DNA of 24,380 bases from a virus, in the IMG/VR virus record IMGVR_UViG_3300014491_000016, positions 1 through 24,380 of that record; one strand, 5' to 3'. The position numbers and the translations under genes were made by a program. Within the stretch, counting starts at the first letter, position 1. Every line of letters starts with the position of its first letter. The notes under the pieces were generated by a model. It made no database searches, had not been told where the DNA came from, and saw only the letters and a program-made list of their open reading frames with translations. Below, in pieces: positions 14,313 to 22,208 of the stretch.

Positions 14313-16622
14313 TCACTTCATCCAACTGGGGTTGGAACCCGCCGCCGAAGTCTGGCGTGCAATCGCGAAACTGGAAAGCTCGTCAACGGTGCTCTTCGGC
14401 CCCCGCAAGCCATTGAAGTTCCGGCCATCGATCGACAGGTTCAAAGTGCTTGTCGCCGGGACCGAGCCGCCACCTGCCAGCCGCACGGGTGCCGGTACGA
14501 GGCCGCCGGTCGCGAAGCCGGGCAGTTGCATGTTGTTGAGCGCGTGGAAGAGCCCGGTGCCATACGCCTGCACTGCCGCTGCCTTGACGACAAACTCGCC
14601 ACGCGAGAGCCGCGCGAGGACGCTGTCGCTCGTAGTTGTGCCCGGGCCGTGGACCTGACCGCCGCCGGCCAACCCAGTGATGCCGCCCTGAGTGACGCCC
14701 GGCGTCTGGCCTGCCGCCTGTCCGGTAGCCTGCGCTGCCGCGCTGCCGACGCCGGCCGCACCGGGAGCCGCACCGCCGGGCATTGCAGCCTTGATGCCCA
14801 TGAGCAGATTGTAGAACTTCGTGGCGACATCAATCGCTCGCTCGAAGAACCGCACGATAAAATTGTCCTTGAACGCGGCCTCCAGCTTCCCAGCATTCTC
14901 GACGAGATAGCCGACTGCCGCGATCACGAGACCGATCGCGACTGGAATGGCCGCCCATGAAGTAGCGAACGCCGCGACGACCCCAGCGATTGCAAGCAGG
15001 AGTGCCTTGAAGATCGTCCCCTGCGTAACGCCGAGCGCACTGGAGATCGCAGCCTCAAGCGCGATCCATCCCCTGATCCCCTCGCTGACGGTTGAGGAAA
15101 GCCCCTTGATGCCCTCAATGAAGATATGCAGGATGCCGTCGCTGTCTTTCAGGCTCGCTTGGATGGTCTGCAAGAACGAAGTGAACGCGGGGGCCGCCGC
15201 CGCCGCGAACGCCTGCGACAACTGACTGATCTGAAGGAGCAGATCAGCCAATGCACCACGGAACGCCTTGATGGCTGCCGGGTCTACGCTCTTGTCAAGC
15301 CCTTCGAGCTTGCCCTTGAGCCCATCGATCGCTTTGCTGTCATTCTCAATCACATCGAGAATTTCAGCCGCCGACACGCCGAGGGCCTGCATCGAAGTGC
15401 CCGACAGCTTGTTGACGATCGCCAACCGCTGTTGCGTATCAATTTGGTGCTCGACATCCTTCGTGAACAAGTTCGTAATCGTGCGCAATGTTTCGTAGGC
15501 AGTCGGTGTCGCCCCCTTGGCACTTTCGGCCGCCTGCGCAATGATGCCCTTGGTCAGGTTTTCAACCGAGACCTGAGTGAGGTCGATCGCGGCTTTGACC
15601 TTCCCATTCCCGGAGACAATCGTGTCCAGCGCGCCCCGGATGCTACTGGCGTTGGTCAGCGCAAACTTGGCTGCTTTTTCCTCAGTCTCGCCACGCGCGA
15701 TGACCGCTTCCTTGACACGGTTCTCATCCTTCTCGCGCTGTTCGGCGTCGTCGCGTGCGTCCTTGGATGCCTTGCGCGCGAGGTCGCTATACTCCTGCTC
15801 GACCTGACGCGCCTTGAGCGCGGCTCCGGCGGCCTTCTCTTGCTGAGCTACGCGGGCGTCAGTCTCGCTCTTGCGCGCATTATCAACCGCCAACTGCGCT
15901 TGCTCCAGCGCCAGCGCGGCTTTTGCGCCAGCCGTGGGTGGATTGCCCTGAAGCTCCGCAAGATGCTGTTGCGCGGCCGTGACACTGAGAACGGCGCCCT
16001 CTACGCTGAGCTGCGCGCCACGCTGCTCGGATGCGGCATGCTGGGCTGCAAACTGGAGTTTGGTGTACGACGCTTCGAGAGCGTCGTTGTTCTTCGACAT
16101 CTGGGACGAGCGCTGCTCAGAGTTGTCCCCGAGAGCGTTCTGCGCGTCCCGGACACGAAGGATCGCGCTGGATACGCGCAGCGTCGCCGCGTCGTTCTCA
16201 TTCGCGTAGGTCTTGATGCTCTCCGCGATCTGCGGCCACTCACGCGCGATCGTAATCGTGAGCCGGTTGGCGAACCGCTCGAACTGTTCGACCTTGACGC
16301 CCGAAGACGCAAAAACTTGTTCGAGTTCCTGAAGCTGGCCGGCGGTGACGCCGAACGCATTGGCAAGCAACTCTGTCTTCTGCGAAAGCTCGGTCTGTTG
16401 TTCGATGAACGCGACCAGCGCAGCGGTGATGCCCGAGACCGCTGCTCCGACCGCTGTAATCCCGTCAGCGAATAGGTTGAGGGGCTCAGCCCCGTGAGCG
16501 GCTTCCTCCGCGATCTTGGCCAGATGCTCCGCACCCTCCTTGCCGACCTTGCTCAAGGCGCTCAGGAGTTCGTCGTCACCTTTAAGCAGAATTTCTGCAA
16601 TGATTGGGTCAAGCTCAGCCAT
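14313..16622 (-). CDS. Tail tape measure protein
   Basis: The product has 769 residues. The N-terminal half is long alpha-helical coiled coil rich in Ala, Gln, Glu and Lys (about 140-330), after hydrophobic residues 53-73. A second hydrophobic region (about 540-590, IFKALLLAIAGVVAAF) probably crosses the host membrane during DNA entry. Residues 653-679 carry the tape measure signature GGGQVHGPGTTTSDS followed by ARLSRGEFVV. At about 0.15 nm per residue the tail would be about 115 nm long. The start overlaps the stop of the preceding minor tail gene (TAATG). It lies downstream of the chaperone gene, as in lambda-like tails. I saw no peptidase or lysozyme domain. Confidence 0.95.
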   Translation of the reverse strand: MAELDPIIAEILLKGDDELLSALSKVGKEGAEHLAKIAEEAAHGAEPLNLFADGITAVGAAVSGITAALVAFIEQQTELSQKTELLANAFGVTAGQLQELEQVFASSGVKVEQFERFANRLTITIAREWPQIAESIKTYANENDAATLRVSSAILRVRDAQNALGDNSEQRSSQMSKNNDALEASYTKLQFAAQHAASEQRGAQLSVEGAVLSVTAAQQHLAELQGNPPTAGAKAALALEQAQLAVDNARKSETDARVAQQEKAAGAALKARQVEQEYSDLARKASKDARDDAEQREKDENRVKEAVIARGETEEKAAKFALTNASSIRGALDTIVSGNGKVKAAIDLTQVSVENLTKGIIAQAAESAKGATPTAYETLRTITNLFTKDVEHQIDTQQRLAIVNKLSGTSMQALGVSAAEILDVIENDSKAIDGLKGKLEGLDKSVDPAAIKAFRGALADLLLQISQLSQAFAAAAAPAFTSFLQTIQASLKDSDGILHIFIEGIKGLSSTVSEGIRGWIALEAAISSALGVTQGTIFKALLLAIAGVVAAFATSWAAIPVAIGLVIAAVGYLVENAGKLEAAFKDNFIVRFFERAIDVATKFYNLLMGIKAAMPGGAAPGAAGVGSAAAQATGQAAGQTPGVTQGGITGLAGGGQVHGPGTTTSDSVLARLSRGEFVVKAAAVQAYGTGLFHALNNMQLPGFATGGLVPAPVRLAGGGSVPATSTLNLSIDGRNFNGLRGPKSTVDELSSFAIARQTSAAGSNPSWMK

Positions 16623-17152
16623 TATTTTGCGGCCCCTAGCGCGGTCTGGAAGATTTCCTTGAAGTTGGCCATCACGCTCTGTTGGATTTCCTCAATGTGG
16701 AATTTCTTCGGGACATTCACGCTGGCGATGCCGAAGTAGCGCGGAGCCCGCTCAGCGATGGAGAACAACAGCGGGGGACCGCCTGCTTTCCGATTGACCG
16801 AGAACAAGCCTCCCGGGTAGTCTTTGGCTTCCGTCCCGACTGCATCCGTGCCGCTGATCGGAAGCCATAGAAGCGGGTTGCCGTGGATGACGCCGCCGGT
16901 CTCGAAGAGCGATGCCCCGGGGCCGCCGACCGTCGTGGTGATCGTGTCGCCGTCCACGGTGACATTGATCTCATCCATGGTCCGACTGCCGAAGGCACCC
17001 GCGCTCGAAACATCCTTGATCGTCTCAGTGAGCAACATGGACTGGATCATGTTCTTCGCTGTCGAGAACGCCTCTTCGTAACGGGCAGCCTCACTCTCGA
17101 CGCTGGCCTCAAACGCCTCGGTATCAATCTTGACGGAGACTTCGAAGGTCAC
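16622..17152 (-). CDS. DUF6441-like minor tail protein
   Basis: The product has 176 residues. The central phrase NPLLWLPISG, followed by GGLFSVNRKAGGPPLLFSIAE, resembles the DUF6441 family of phage proteins encoded beside tail genes. The N-terminal third is helical (EAFEASVESEAARYEEAFS), and a beta-rich core follows. I chose the GTG at 17152: GGAG lies 8 bases before it, and it overlaps the stop of the frameshifted chaperone product (GTGA). A second GTG, at 17167, has no such site. It lies between the chaperone and the tape measure, an unusual slot, so it may help tail tube initiation. Family assignment is by pattern only. Confidence 0.7.
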   Translation of the reverse strand: MTFEVSVKIDTEAFEASVESEAARYEEAFSTAKNMIQSMLLTETIKDVSSAGAFGSRTMDEINVTVDGDTITTTVGGPGASLFETGGVIHGNPLLWLPISGTDAVGTEAKDYPGGLFSVNRKAGGPPLLFSIAERAPRYFGIASVNVPKKFHIEEIQQSVMANFKEIFQTALGAAK

Positions 17153-17777
17153 GTGTCTTTCTCCCACATCTCAAGCTGCTTCTTGATGGCTTTCGGATCG
17201 CCGCAATCTGCGAGCAGCATGAGCGAAAGAGCCATGTGATCCTCTCGGTTTTTGCGTTTGACCGCGAGGAAGGTGTAGGCAGCCATTTGTCGGGGGGTGT
17301 AACCCCAGACTACAGAAGGGGGGTGTCCGGCGGCAATGAGGGCTTCGATGCTGGCGGCGATTTCATATCCGGCACCTTTGAAGAGAGGGCGGAGTTTGCT
17401 GCGCCGGCCAGAGCCATGATCCTCGCCGCGAAAGGGGCGAACCCCTTCGTAAAGGTCAACCTCCCGACTGCTTCGAGGATATCGAACTGGGTCTCAAGGC
17501 CGAGGCTCGCCGCCGCACTTTCTGCGGTTTCGTCCCCGAGGTCGCCGGCAGCCGCCGCGATGATCGCCGCGACGGCCTGCGGCGCGACCGTGAGGAACGC
17601 GCCGAGGTTAAATCCCTCTCCGGTGATCATCCCCGTGATCTTGGGGAAGCGCCGGAAGATTTCGAGGCCGACTTCGGCACTGATACCGTGGACGCGGAGG
17701 AAGCTTTCGCCGATCGGCACGTCTTCGTGCATCGGTGCGAGGTCAGCCAGATTGAGGCCGGGCTTCTTCGAGGACAT
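17149..17777 (-). CDS. Tail assembly chaperone long form by -1 frameshift (gpGT-like)
   Basis: The chaperone gene starts at 17777 and its zero frame stops at 17310. A -1 frame is open from 17493 to a stop at 17149-17151 and has no ATG, GTG or TTG before residue QM near 17285. It codes GYTPRQMAAYTFLAVKRKNR and a charged helical end, much like the T domain of gpGT proteins. A shift on the run of six Cs at 17318-17323 (codons ACC CCC CTT) would add 56 residues. A canonical heptamer C CCT TTC at 17430-17436 and CTTCAAA at 17377-17383 are other candidate sites. Between 17375 and 17320 both frames look coding. In known phages this fusion recruits the tape measure protein and then the tail tube. The exact shift point is not settled. 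Confidence 0.75.
17310..17777 (-). CDS. Tail assembly chaperone short form (gpG-like)
   Basis: The product has 155 residues. It starts with a degenerate repeat-free region including a HGISAEVGLEIFRRFP helix (30-45), followed by Ala-rich helices (QAVAAIIAAAAGDLGDETAE) and GRLTFTKGFAPFAARIMAL (108-126), which is typical of phage tail chaperones. The end is Ser/Pro-rich. An AAGGA ribosome site lies 7 bases before the ATG. As in lambda, the short form should coat the tape measure protein during tail assembly and be absent from the finished tail. The gene comes directly before the minor tail and tape measure genes. Confidence 0.85.
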   Translation of the reverse strand: MSSKKPGLNLADLAPMHEDVPIGESFLRVHGISAEVGLEIFRRFPKITGMITGEGFNLGAFLTVAPQAVAAIIAAAAGDLGDETAESAAASLGLETQFDILEAVGRLTFTKGFAPFAARIMALAGAANSALSSKVPDMKSPPASKPSLPPDTPLL

Positions 17778-17823
17778 AGGTTATTCCTTATCAAGAGGGG
17801 GACAGTCGATAGGGCACGCCTTA

Positions 17824-18183
17824 TCAGGCGTGATACTTGGTGTGCCGGGTCCGGGGATGATCCGCCGGAGCGGCTTGGATGCCGTGCTTGGCGTGGTAGG
17901 TGGTCCCGTGCGTCGGCTCGACTTCGTCGAACTCGTCAAAGGCGTCCGGCTCTTCCGGGTCCTCGGCCGGGTCCGGAGCATCCGGATCAGTCGCCGGTAC
18001 ATCCGCGACAGGCTGATCGGTGCCCGTGTCCTCTACGATGGGCTCTGCCGGGGCAGCGGCGGGGTCTGGAGCGTCTGCCGCATCGGCGGCGGTTTCGGGA
18101 GCCGGATCAGTGGCGGACGCATCCTGAGTGCCGCCAGCGGTGTCGGCAGCCAGTTCATCGGTGTTCTGGGTCTCTTCGGTCAT
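17824..18183 (-). CDS. Acidic Ala/Pro/Asp-rich disordered protein
   Basis: The product has 119 residues and is almost free of hydrophobic residues apart from Ala. About a quarter of residues are Asp or Glu, with DPDAPDPAEDPEEPDAF-like stretches, and the last 30 residues turn basic and His-rich (HGTTYHAKHG). I chose the ATG at 18183 because GGAG lies 8 bases before it; the in-frame extension to 18246 runs into a hairpin-forming spacer. It lies between the tail tube and chaperone genes. A disordered acidic protein here might act as a tail assembly factor or as a surface tail. No family is recognised. Confidence 0.7.
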   Translation of the reverse strand: MTEETQNTDELAADTAGGTQDASATDPAPETAADAADAPDPAAAPAEPIVEDTGTDQPVADVPATDPDAPDPAEDPEEPDAFDEFDEVEPTHGTTYHAKHGIQAAPADHPRTRHTKYHA

Positions 18184-18210
18184 GGGAGTTCTCCGTGGGG
18201 GTGTACTTCG

Positions 18211-18247
18211 TATGCGGAAAACGACGGTTTTCGCCCCTTTCCGCATA
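18211..18247 (-). promoter_or_regulatory. Hairpin in leader of the acidic protein gene
   Basis: A perfect 10-base-pair stem TATGCGGAAA/TTTCCGCATA (18211-18220 with 18238-18247) encloses a 17-base loop. An alternative inner stem GAAAAC/GTTTTC (18217-18222 with 18227-18232) uses part of the same arm. It lies 28 bases before the start codon, between the tail tube stop and the acidic gene, and may tune how much RNA or translation continues into the chaperone region. Confidence 0.45.
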
Positions 18248-18255
18248 TGAAACCA

Positions 18256-18294
18256 TCAGGCCGGGGCCTGACTTCCCGAGCGGGAAATCAGGCC
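18256..18294 (-). terminator. Strong three-arm hairpin after the tail tube gene
   Basis: Arms GGCCTGA (18265-18271) and TCAGGCC (18288-18294), extended by TTCCCG/CGGGAA, form a 14-pair stem with one wobble and a two-base turn. A third copy TCAGGCC (18256-18262) can instead pair with GGCCTGA across GG. The two structures exclude each other. It starts 9 bases after the tail tube stop codon. No T-run follows, so it may pause, protect the abundant tail tube RNA or terminate weakly. Confidence 0.5.
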
Positions 18295-18302
18295 ATAGGC
18301 TG

Positions 18303-18872
18303 TTAGAGGACGTTGGTCGGCGAGTTCGGCAGCGAGACAGTCGCGGTGCCGAAGCCGCCGGTCAACTGATCGAACAGCACATCGCCTTCGAGATCGACCG
18401 TGCCCCACGTGTTCGCGATGAGCGAGATCGCCTTCGAGGGCGACAGCTTCACGAGCGGGAAGTTCACGGTCCAGATCGGGCCGATATCGTTGGTGCCGAC
18501 GAACTTCACCGACCCGTAGATAACCGGGCTGCCGAGAATATCGATCGTGTCCGGTACAGGCGACGGGCCGCCGGTCGGAAGACCGAGCAGAGCGAAGCCC
18601 ATGTTGCGGGCAGTCAGCTCTTCGAGCTGCATCGTGAGCTGGCCGCTGATTTCGATGACGGCGGTGAAGTCCTTCACACGGACGCCTGTGCGCGAGCTGT
18701 AATGGTCGAGGTTCGTCACCTTGGCCATGAACTCGAACTCGGGGACGTTTCCGCAATCGGTGAAGACGCTCTCGCCGAGCAGCTTGATGCTCACGATGCC
18801 TTTGCCGATGTAATAGTTGCCGATGTTGGGGGAGAGCAGCGAGCCCTCGATAAGTTCGTTTCCAAGAGGCAT
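18303..18872 (-). CDS. Major tail tube protein
   Basis: The product has 189 residues, mostly beta-strands without Cys-rich or membrane regions. Typical features are an N-terminal GNELIEGSLL, a central AVIEISGQLTMQLEEL (about 70-85), and a C-terminal strand pattern (GSVKFVGTNDIGPIWTVNFP, KLSPSKAISLI). The length and the place directly after the tail terminator candidate and before the chaperone gene fit the tail tube protein of siphophages. The ribosome site is GGAGAGTACCATG, almost the same as that of the major capsid gene (GGAGAGTATCATG), as expected for two virion proteins made in large amounts. Confidence 0.82.
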   Translation of the reverse strand: MPLGNELIEGSLLSPNIGNYYIGKGIVSIKLLGESVFTDCGNVPEFEFMAKVTNLDHYSSRTGVRVKDFTAVIEISGQLTMQLEELTARNMGFALLGLPTGGPSPVPDTIDILGSPVIYGSVKFVGTNDIGPIWTVNFPLVKLSPSKAISLIANTWGTVDLEGDVLFDQLTGGFGTATVSLPNSPTNVL

Positions 18873-18883
18873 GGTACTCTCCG

Positions 18884-19399
18884 TTAGGCTGCCGCAAATT
18901 CGTCAGGGATGAACGGGTAAACGAACGTCAACGAGATACCCATCTGCCCCTTCATGACCCGGTTGCGCGCGAGGTCCGTCACGCAACCGTCGTAAGTGAT
19001 CCGGCCGTTGCTGCCTGTAATCTGAAGCAACGTCTTGTCGTGCAACACGAGGTCCATGATCGCGGCTCGCGCCGTATTCAGGTCCTCGCCTACATTCTTG
19101 TTTTGCGGCGAGCGCACATCAAGAACGATATAAATCTCCGGCGTCATGCGCATAAGCGCCGGGCCGACCCTTGTCGTTCGACCCGGAGCCAGCGGCAGCG
19201 GGATAGCTGTTTCGTCGGCGTCCAACAGGACGATGCCGGGGACCAACTCTTGCGGCAACTGATCGCGATTGTGCACGATGTTGCCGGGAACAATAGTGAC
19301 CGGCCCGTTGGGGCCGCCGAGTAGCGGAACATTCAGCCCCGACAAGATGTCGTAGAGCTGAGTGAGGATCAATTGCCGCCTGTCAATCGTGGCTACCAT
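18884..19399 (-). CDS. Tail terminator/completion protein candidate
   Basis: The product has 171 residues. It starts with a helix (MVATIDRRQLILTQLYDILSGL), then strands, and contains PEIYIVLDVRSPQNKN followed by an alpha-helix (LNTARAAIMDLVLHD) and GISLTFVYPF near the end. This strand-helix-strand layout is that of tail terminator proteins such as lambda gpU and related rhizobial phage proteins. I chose the ATG at 19399, which overlaps the preceding stop (TGATG); a longer form from 19465 would lie inside the previous gene. Gene order (after the neck protein, before the tail tube) supports the call. Confidence 0.72.
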   Translation of the reverse strand: MVATIDRRQLILTQLYDILSGLNVPLLGGPNGPVTIVPGNIVHNRDQLPQELVPGIVLLDADETAIPLPLAPGRTTRVGPALMRMTPEIYIVLDVRSPQNKNVGEDLNTARAAIMDLVLHDKTLLQITGSNGRITYDGCVTDLARNRVMKGQMGISLTFVYPFIPDEFAAA

Positions 19400-19776
19400 C
19401 AGCGTCGCACCGTAAATTCCCAGAGCACTGTTACCCCGGCGGGTGCTGTCGGCTTTGGCTTGCACGTCAGCGGCAGAATTTCGTGGATCACTGGCGGGCT
19501 CGTGAGGGGTTGCACGAACGTCACCAATTGATCAAGCTCGTTGTCAGGCGGCATCAACTGCACTTCCGAGTTCTTCGCCGACATGATGACCTTGCGGTCG
19601 GTCGGGTTGGCGAGATCGGCGGGCTTCTCGTGCGGGTTATAATCGATGATCGCGACCCAACACGGTCGATCCTCGGGGCTACTTCCTACACGCCGGAGAA
19701 CCGCTCCCATCCCAAAATACTTGATGAGGTTGTCGGCATCCGTGATCGCCTGAATATAGTCAAAACCTGAAGCCAT
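19399..19776 (-). CDS. Head-tail stopper/neck protein candidate
   Basis: The product has 125 residues. It begins with a helix containing DADNLIKYFGMGAVLRRV, then RPCWVAIIDYNPHE and TDRKVIMSAKNSEVQLMPP, and closes with a beta-strand VTVLWEFTVRR. That succession (helix, then PC-(T/W)-VAI-D, TDRxxxxS, PxxELD) occurs in small phage neck proteins annotated as head-closure or stopper. A perfect GGAGGT ribosome site lies upstream. It is encoded between the adaptor and the tail terminator, as expected for a protein that seals the filled head. Confidence 0.72.
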   Translation of the reverse strand: MASGFDYIQAITDADNLIKYFGMGAVLRRVGSSPEDRPCWVAIIDYNPHEKPADLANPTDRKVIMSAKNSEVQLMPPDNELDQLVTFVQPLTSPPVIHEILPLTCKPKPTAPAGVTVLWEFTVRR

Positions 19777-19853
19777 AGGGACCTCCCTCGGGCTCCCGGG
19801 ATTTGGCGTTAAACTTAGCGCACCCTGCCCCCCGGAACAACTGGGATTTAGGC

Positions 19854-20765
19854 TTACCTCATCGTGGTCCGATTTCCGCTCGCCATGAGCAGTCCGGCAC
19901 TCCGGAGCATGCGATCCACGACAGGGAACGAAGCGAAGAAACCAAGCCCGAATTTGGTATCGTAAGCGGTGACAGTTTCCAGCGGTCCGACCTTCTTGGT
20001 AACCGAAGACACGACGGCGCCGCCGCCGGCAACGGACGTGTCGTAGTCCGGCTGGAGGTTGGTGCCATTGAGCACTCGAATGGCCAGCTCAGCGCACGCG
20101 CGCCGGATCGCCTCCGGGATGCCGTTGACAGTATCGCCGCTGAGATCGACGGCGCCCTGTCGGGGCCATTGGGTCGCTTGCGTGGATGTGGCTGGCGTGA
20201 GATACGAAACGCCGTTGAGCGCGTAGGGCGTGAGCCATGCTTCGAGGAAGGTGGCATTCGCATCGATCACGGCGTTGCCGACCGTCTGCAAAAGCTTGAT
20301 CCCGACAAAGCGATACTTCGCATCGATATAGTCAGTCGCCTGCACAATGGCGCTCTGGATCATCGGAGTGGTCGCGCCCGCTGGCACCGCGTTGCCGCGC
20401 GAGTTGTGATACTTCGTGAAGAAGGCGACATCGATATAGGCGTTCGCTCCATCGATCTCGAACACGTTGGAGGTTTCGGTTGCGTTCATGCCCGTCGCCC
20501 ACGTGATCTGCCCAAGGGCTGGCCAGTCAGACATGGTCGCGCGGTTCGTCGAAACGGAGAAGTGCTCGTTGTCGAGCACTTGGACCACGGTGAACGGGAG
20601 AGAGTTGAACGCGGGCGCGTTCGTGAGGTCGGTGCCATCATCCGGATAGCCCGCATAAACCCCGGTGTCGCCGACCGAGATGATCAGCGACGGAGACGGC
20701 GAGGGCATCAACGTCACTTGCGTAACGGTGCCCGTCTCATCTTGAACTGAGAAAACAGTGGTCAT
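19854..20765 (-). CDS. Head-tail adaptor, DnaT-like domain with N-terminal extension
   Basis: The product has 303 residues. Residues 107-235 match the DnaT-like/head-tail adaptor family found in phages: ANAYIDVAFFTKYHNSRGN, ATDYIDAKYRFVG (143-155), QWPRQGAVD (199-207), and IPEAIRRACAELAIR (216-230). About 40 extra residues sit between the FVG and WPR motifs. Residues 1-105 are an additional beta-rich part (VTLMPSPSPSLIISVGDTG) not usual for the family, which is normally under 200 residues. The adaptor should bind the portal and form the first connector ring. The gene follows the SPRY-like gene by 3 bases. Confidence 0.75.
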   Translation of the reverse strand: MTTVFSVQDETGTVTQVTLMPSPSPSLIISVGDTGVYAGYPDDGTDLTNAPAFNSLPFTVVQVLDNEHFSVSTNRATMSDWPALGQITWATGMNATETSNVFEIDGANAYIDVAFFTKYHNSRGNAVPAGATTPMIQSAIVQATDYIDAKYRFVGIKLLQTVGNAVIDANATFLEAWLTPYALNGVSYLTPATSTQATQWPRQGAVDLSGDTVNGIPEAIRRACAELAIRVLNGTNLQPDYDTSVAGGGAVVSSVTKKVGPLETVTAYDTKFGLGFFASFPVVDRMLRSAGLLMASGNRTTMR

Positions 20766-20768
20766 GGA

Positions 20769-21506
20769 TTAACCCCACGCGCTGTAGCCGGCCGGGAGCG
20801 TGCCGGTGAATGCTGTAGCCCCGAAGTTGAACGTCCAACTGGAGCCCGATGAAGCGTCGTCAATGCAGCATGCCGGCTTGAACGAAGCTTCGGCTGGCAA
20901 TGCGAGGCCGGTAACGAGCGGACCCCCTGTAGTGAGATTTTGGATTTGCATCGTGTTGGCTCCGGTATCGATGCCGATGCCGAAAACATTGCCAGCACTG
21001 GGCGCGGCAAAACTGCCGTTGACGTTCCCAACATGGGAACCGTTGATGTAGATGTCACCGCTGTTGATATAGCAGATACAGCCATGCGTCGCGACGCCAG
21101 TCGAAAGGTTCGCAAACGTCGCCGTAGGCCCGGCGACGCCAAAGCCATCCACGCCGCTTCCATTGTCGCCTTTGGTGACGAGCTGAATTTCGACGTACCA
21201 TTTTCCGGTGTTCGAAGCATGGGATTTGGTAGCAGCGGCTCCCCCGATGCCCGGGGTACCCGCGAACGTGAGGTTGCCATTCGACAGGGCGCCGCTCGTG
21301 ACGGTTGCCGGATCAAGCGTGGTCGGCGTGAATTGGGTTGCGATGCCCGTCGCCGCGAAGATGTCGGGGGCTTCAGTGGACGCCCAGCCGAGCCGCTCGC
21401 CCGCGCTGGCCGCGATCCGGATGAGACGCTGACGCTTGCGCGCGTAGAACATCGCCGCCTGCAAAGCAGGCGACGATTTGAATTTTGGAAAAAGAGGCTT
21501 GGACAT
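20769..21506 (-). CDS. SPRY-like virion surface protein in the head region
   Basis: The product has 245 residues. It starts with a basic helix (QAAMFYARKRQRLIRIAAS), then WASTEAPDIFAATG at 41-54, one copy of the motif repeated six times in the tail-tip protein encoded at 6463-7455. Residues about 60-245 form a SPRY-like sandwich: NTGKWYVEIQLV (99-110), GDIYINGSHVGN, FGIGIDTGANTM and the terminal PAGYSAWG, all matching the tail-tip protein. The motif is before the domain here but after it in the tail protein. Encoded between capsid and connector genes, it may decorate the head or neck. An AAAGG site precedes the ATG. Confidence 0.75.
   Translation of the reverse strand: MSKPLFPKFKSSPALQAAMFYARKRQRLIRIAASAGERLGWASTEAPDIFAATGIATQFTPTTLDPATVTSGALSNGNLTFAGTPGIGGAAATKSHASNTGKWYVEIQLVTKGDNGSGVDGFGVAGPTATFANLSTGVATHGCICYINSGDIYINGSHVGNVNGSFAAPSAGNVFGIGIDTGANTMQIQNLTTGGPLVTGLALPAEASFKPACCIDDASSGSSWTFNFGATAFTGTLPAGYSAWG
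21345..21386 (-). repeat. Single WASTEA motif shared with tail-tip gene
   Basis: These 42 bases encode the 14-residue motif WASTEAPDIFAATG, which fits the consensus of the repeats at 6511-6879 exactly at W-A-S-T-E-A, D, F-A-A and G. It is the only copy in this gene. Confidence 0.7.
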
Positions 21507-21532
21507 GGGGGTCGCCTTTGTAAGCGACCGCG

Positions 21533-22150
21533 TTAAGCCGCCGCGCCACTACGCCTCGGATGGATCATGCTCGCCGGAGCCGGCGCACCCGGGACCGGCC
21601 GCTTCCGGTTTGTCAACGAAGTCTGAAGCGGGGAAATCCCATGGTTCTCTTCCGCAAGCCGGATTTGCGCCGCGAGATGGGCCTTGATGTTCGCAGACGC
21701 CGTGATCCGGGGGAACCGACGATTGTGATCGTCGTGTGCCCGCGCGAGGCGCTTCTGGCACTGCACGACTTCCGCCTGCGCTTCCGACACTGCCGCTTGC
21801 GCGGCGGTCAAATGCAGTTCGGCGTCAGTGACGCGCCGGGTCAGGATTTTCCGCATCTCATCTTCCGTGAGTGGCTCATCGGCGACGGCTGTCGGCTTCT
21901 TGGCAGCGCGCTTCGGAGCGGTGGTCTCGGTGGACGCGGCCGGGTCCTCATAGGTCTTCGCGACTTCGGCGGCCGAGACGCGGGCGAACCCGGGGTTGGC
22001 ATCGTTGATCTGGGCTCGGGTGATGGAGGGGTCGTTGGCCAATTTCTGGATCACGCCGAGAGCCGGCGAACCGTCCTCGGTCCAGTTCGTGTCATCGGTG
22101 AGATCGAGCTTGGCGAGAATTTCTTGGATGGCTTCGTTGGGGGTCGTCAT
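21533..22150 (-). CDS. Head-associated protein with coiled coil, hypothetical
   Basis: The product has 205 residues. Residues 10-55 hold a pattern often seen in phage head-region proteins: LDLTDDTNWTEDGSPALG and then ITRAQINDANPGFAR (helix-turn pattern WTxDGxP...TRxxI...PGFxR). A Lys/Ala/Pro linker follows (77-90), then a helix likely to form a coiled coil (about 92-140, AELHLTAAQAAVSEAQAEV). The end is basic and Pro-rich. AGAGG precedes the ATG. Its place between capsid and connector genes suggests a scaffold- or head-related role, but no direct evidence shows this. Confidence 0.7.
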   Translation of the reverse strand: MTTPNEAIQEILAKLDLTDDTNWTEDGSPALGVIQKLANDPSITRAQINDANPGFARVSAAEVAKTYEDPAASTETTAPKRAAKKPTAVADEPLTEDEMRKILTRRVTDAELHLTAAQAAVSEAQAEVVQCQKRLARAHDDHNRRFPRITASANIKAHLAAQIRLAEENHGISPLQTSLTNRKRPVPGAPAPASMIHPRRSGAAA

Positions 22151-22208
22151 GGGTACCTCTGGGGGCTAGTGGGAATTACCCGATCCCTCATGGGATTGGG
22201 GAAGTCAA

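Noticed and set aside
15126-16475. Long plus-strand open frame of 449 codons
   Set aside because: It lies fully opposite the tape measure gene, is rich in Arg and Leu, and has no recognisable domain. It is the usual antisense shadow of a GC-rich coding region.
17815-17832. Short hairpin CACGCC/GGCGTG at the end of the acidic protein gene
   Set aside because: Six pairs only, overlapping the stop codon and without a T-run; too weak to call a terminator.
17236-18306. Plus-strand open frame of 356 codons
   Set aside because: It covers the chaperone gene, the acidic protein gene and the hairpin spacer in antisense. Its composition (Ser, Arg, Gly) and lack of a ribosome site argue against coding.
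6075-19776. Contractile tail
   Set aside because: No sheath, baseplate wedge or spike gene is seen. The order tube, chaperone, tape measure, hub and fibres fits a flexible non-contractile tail.
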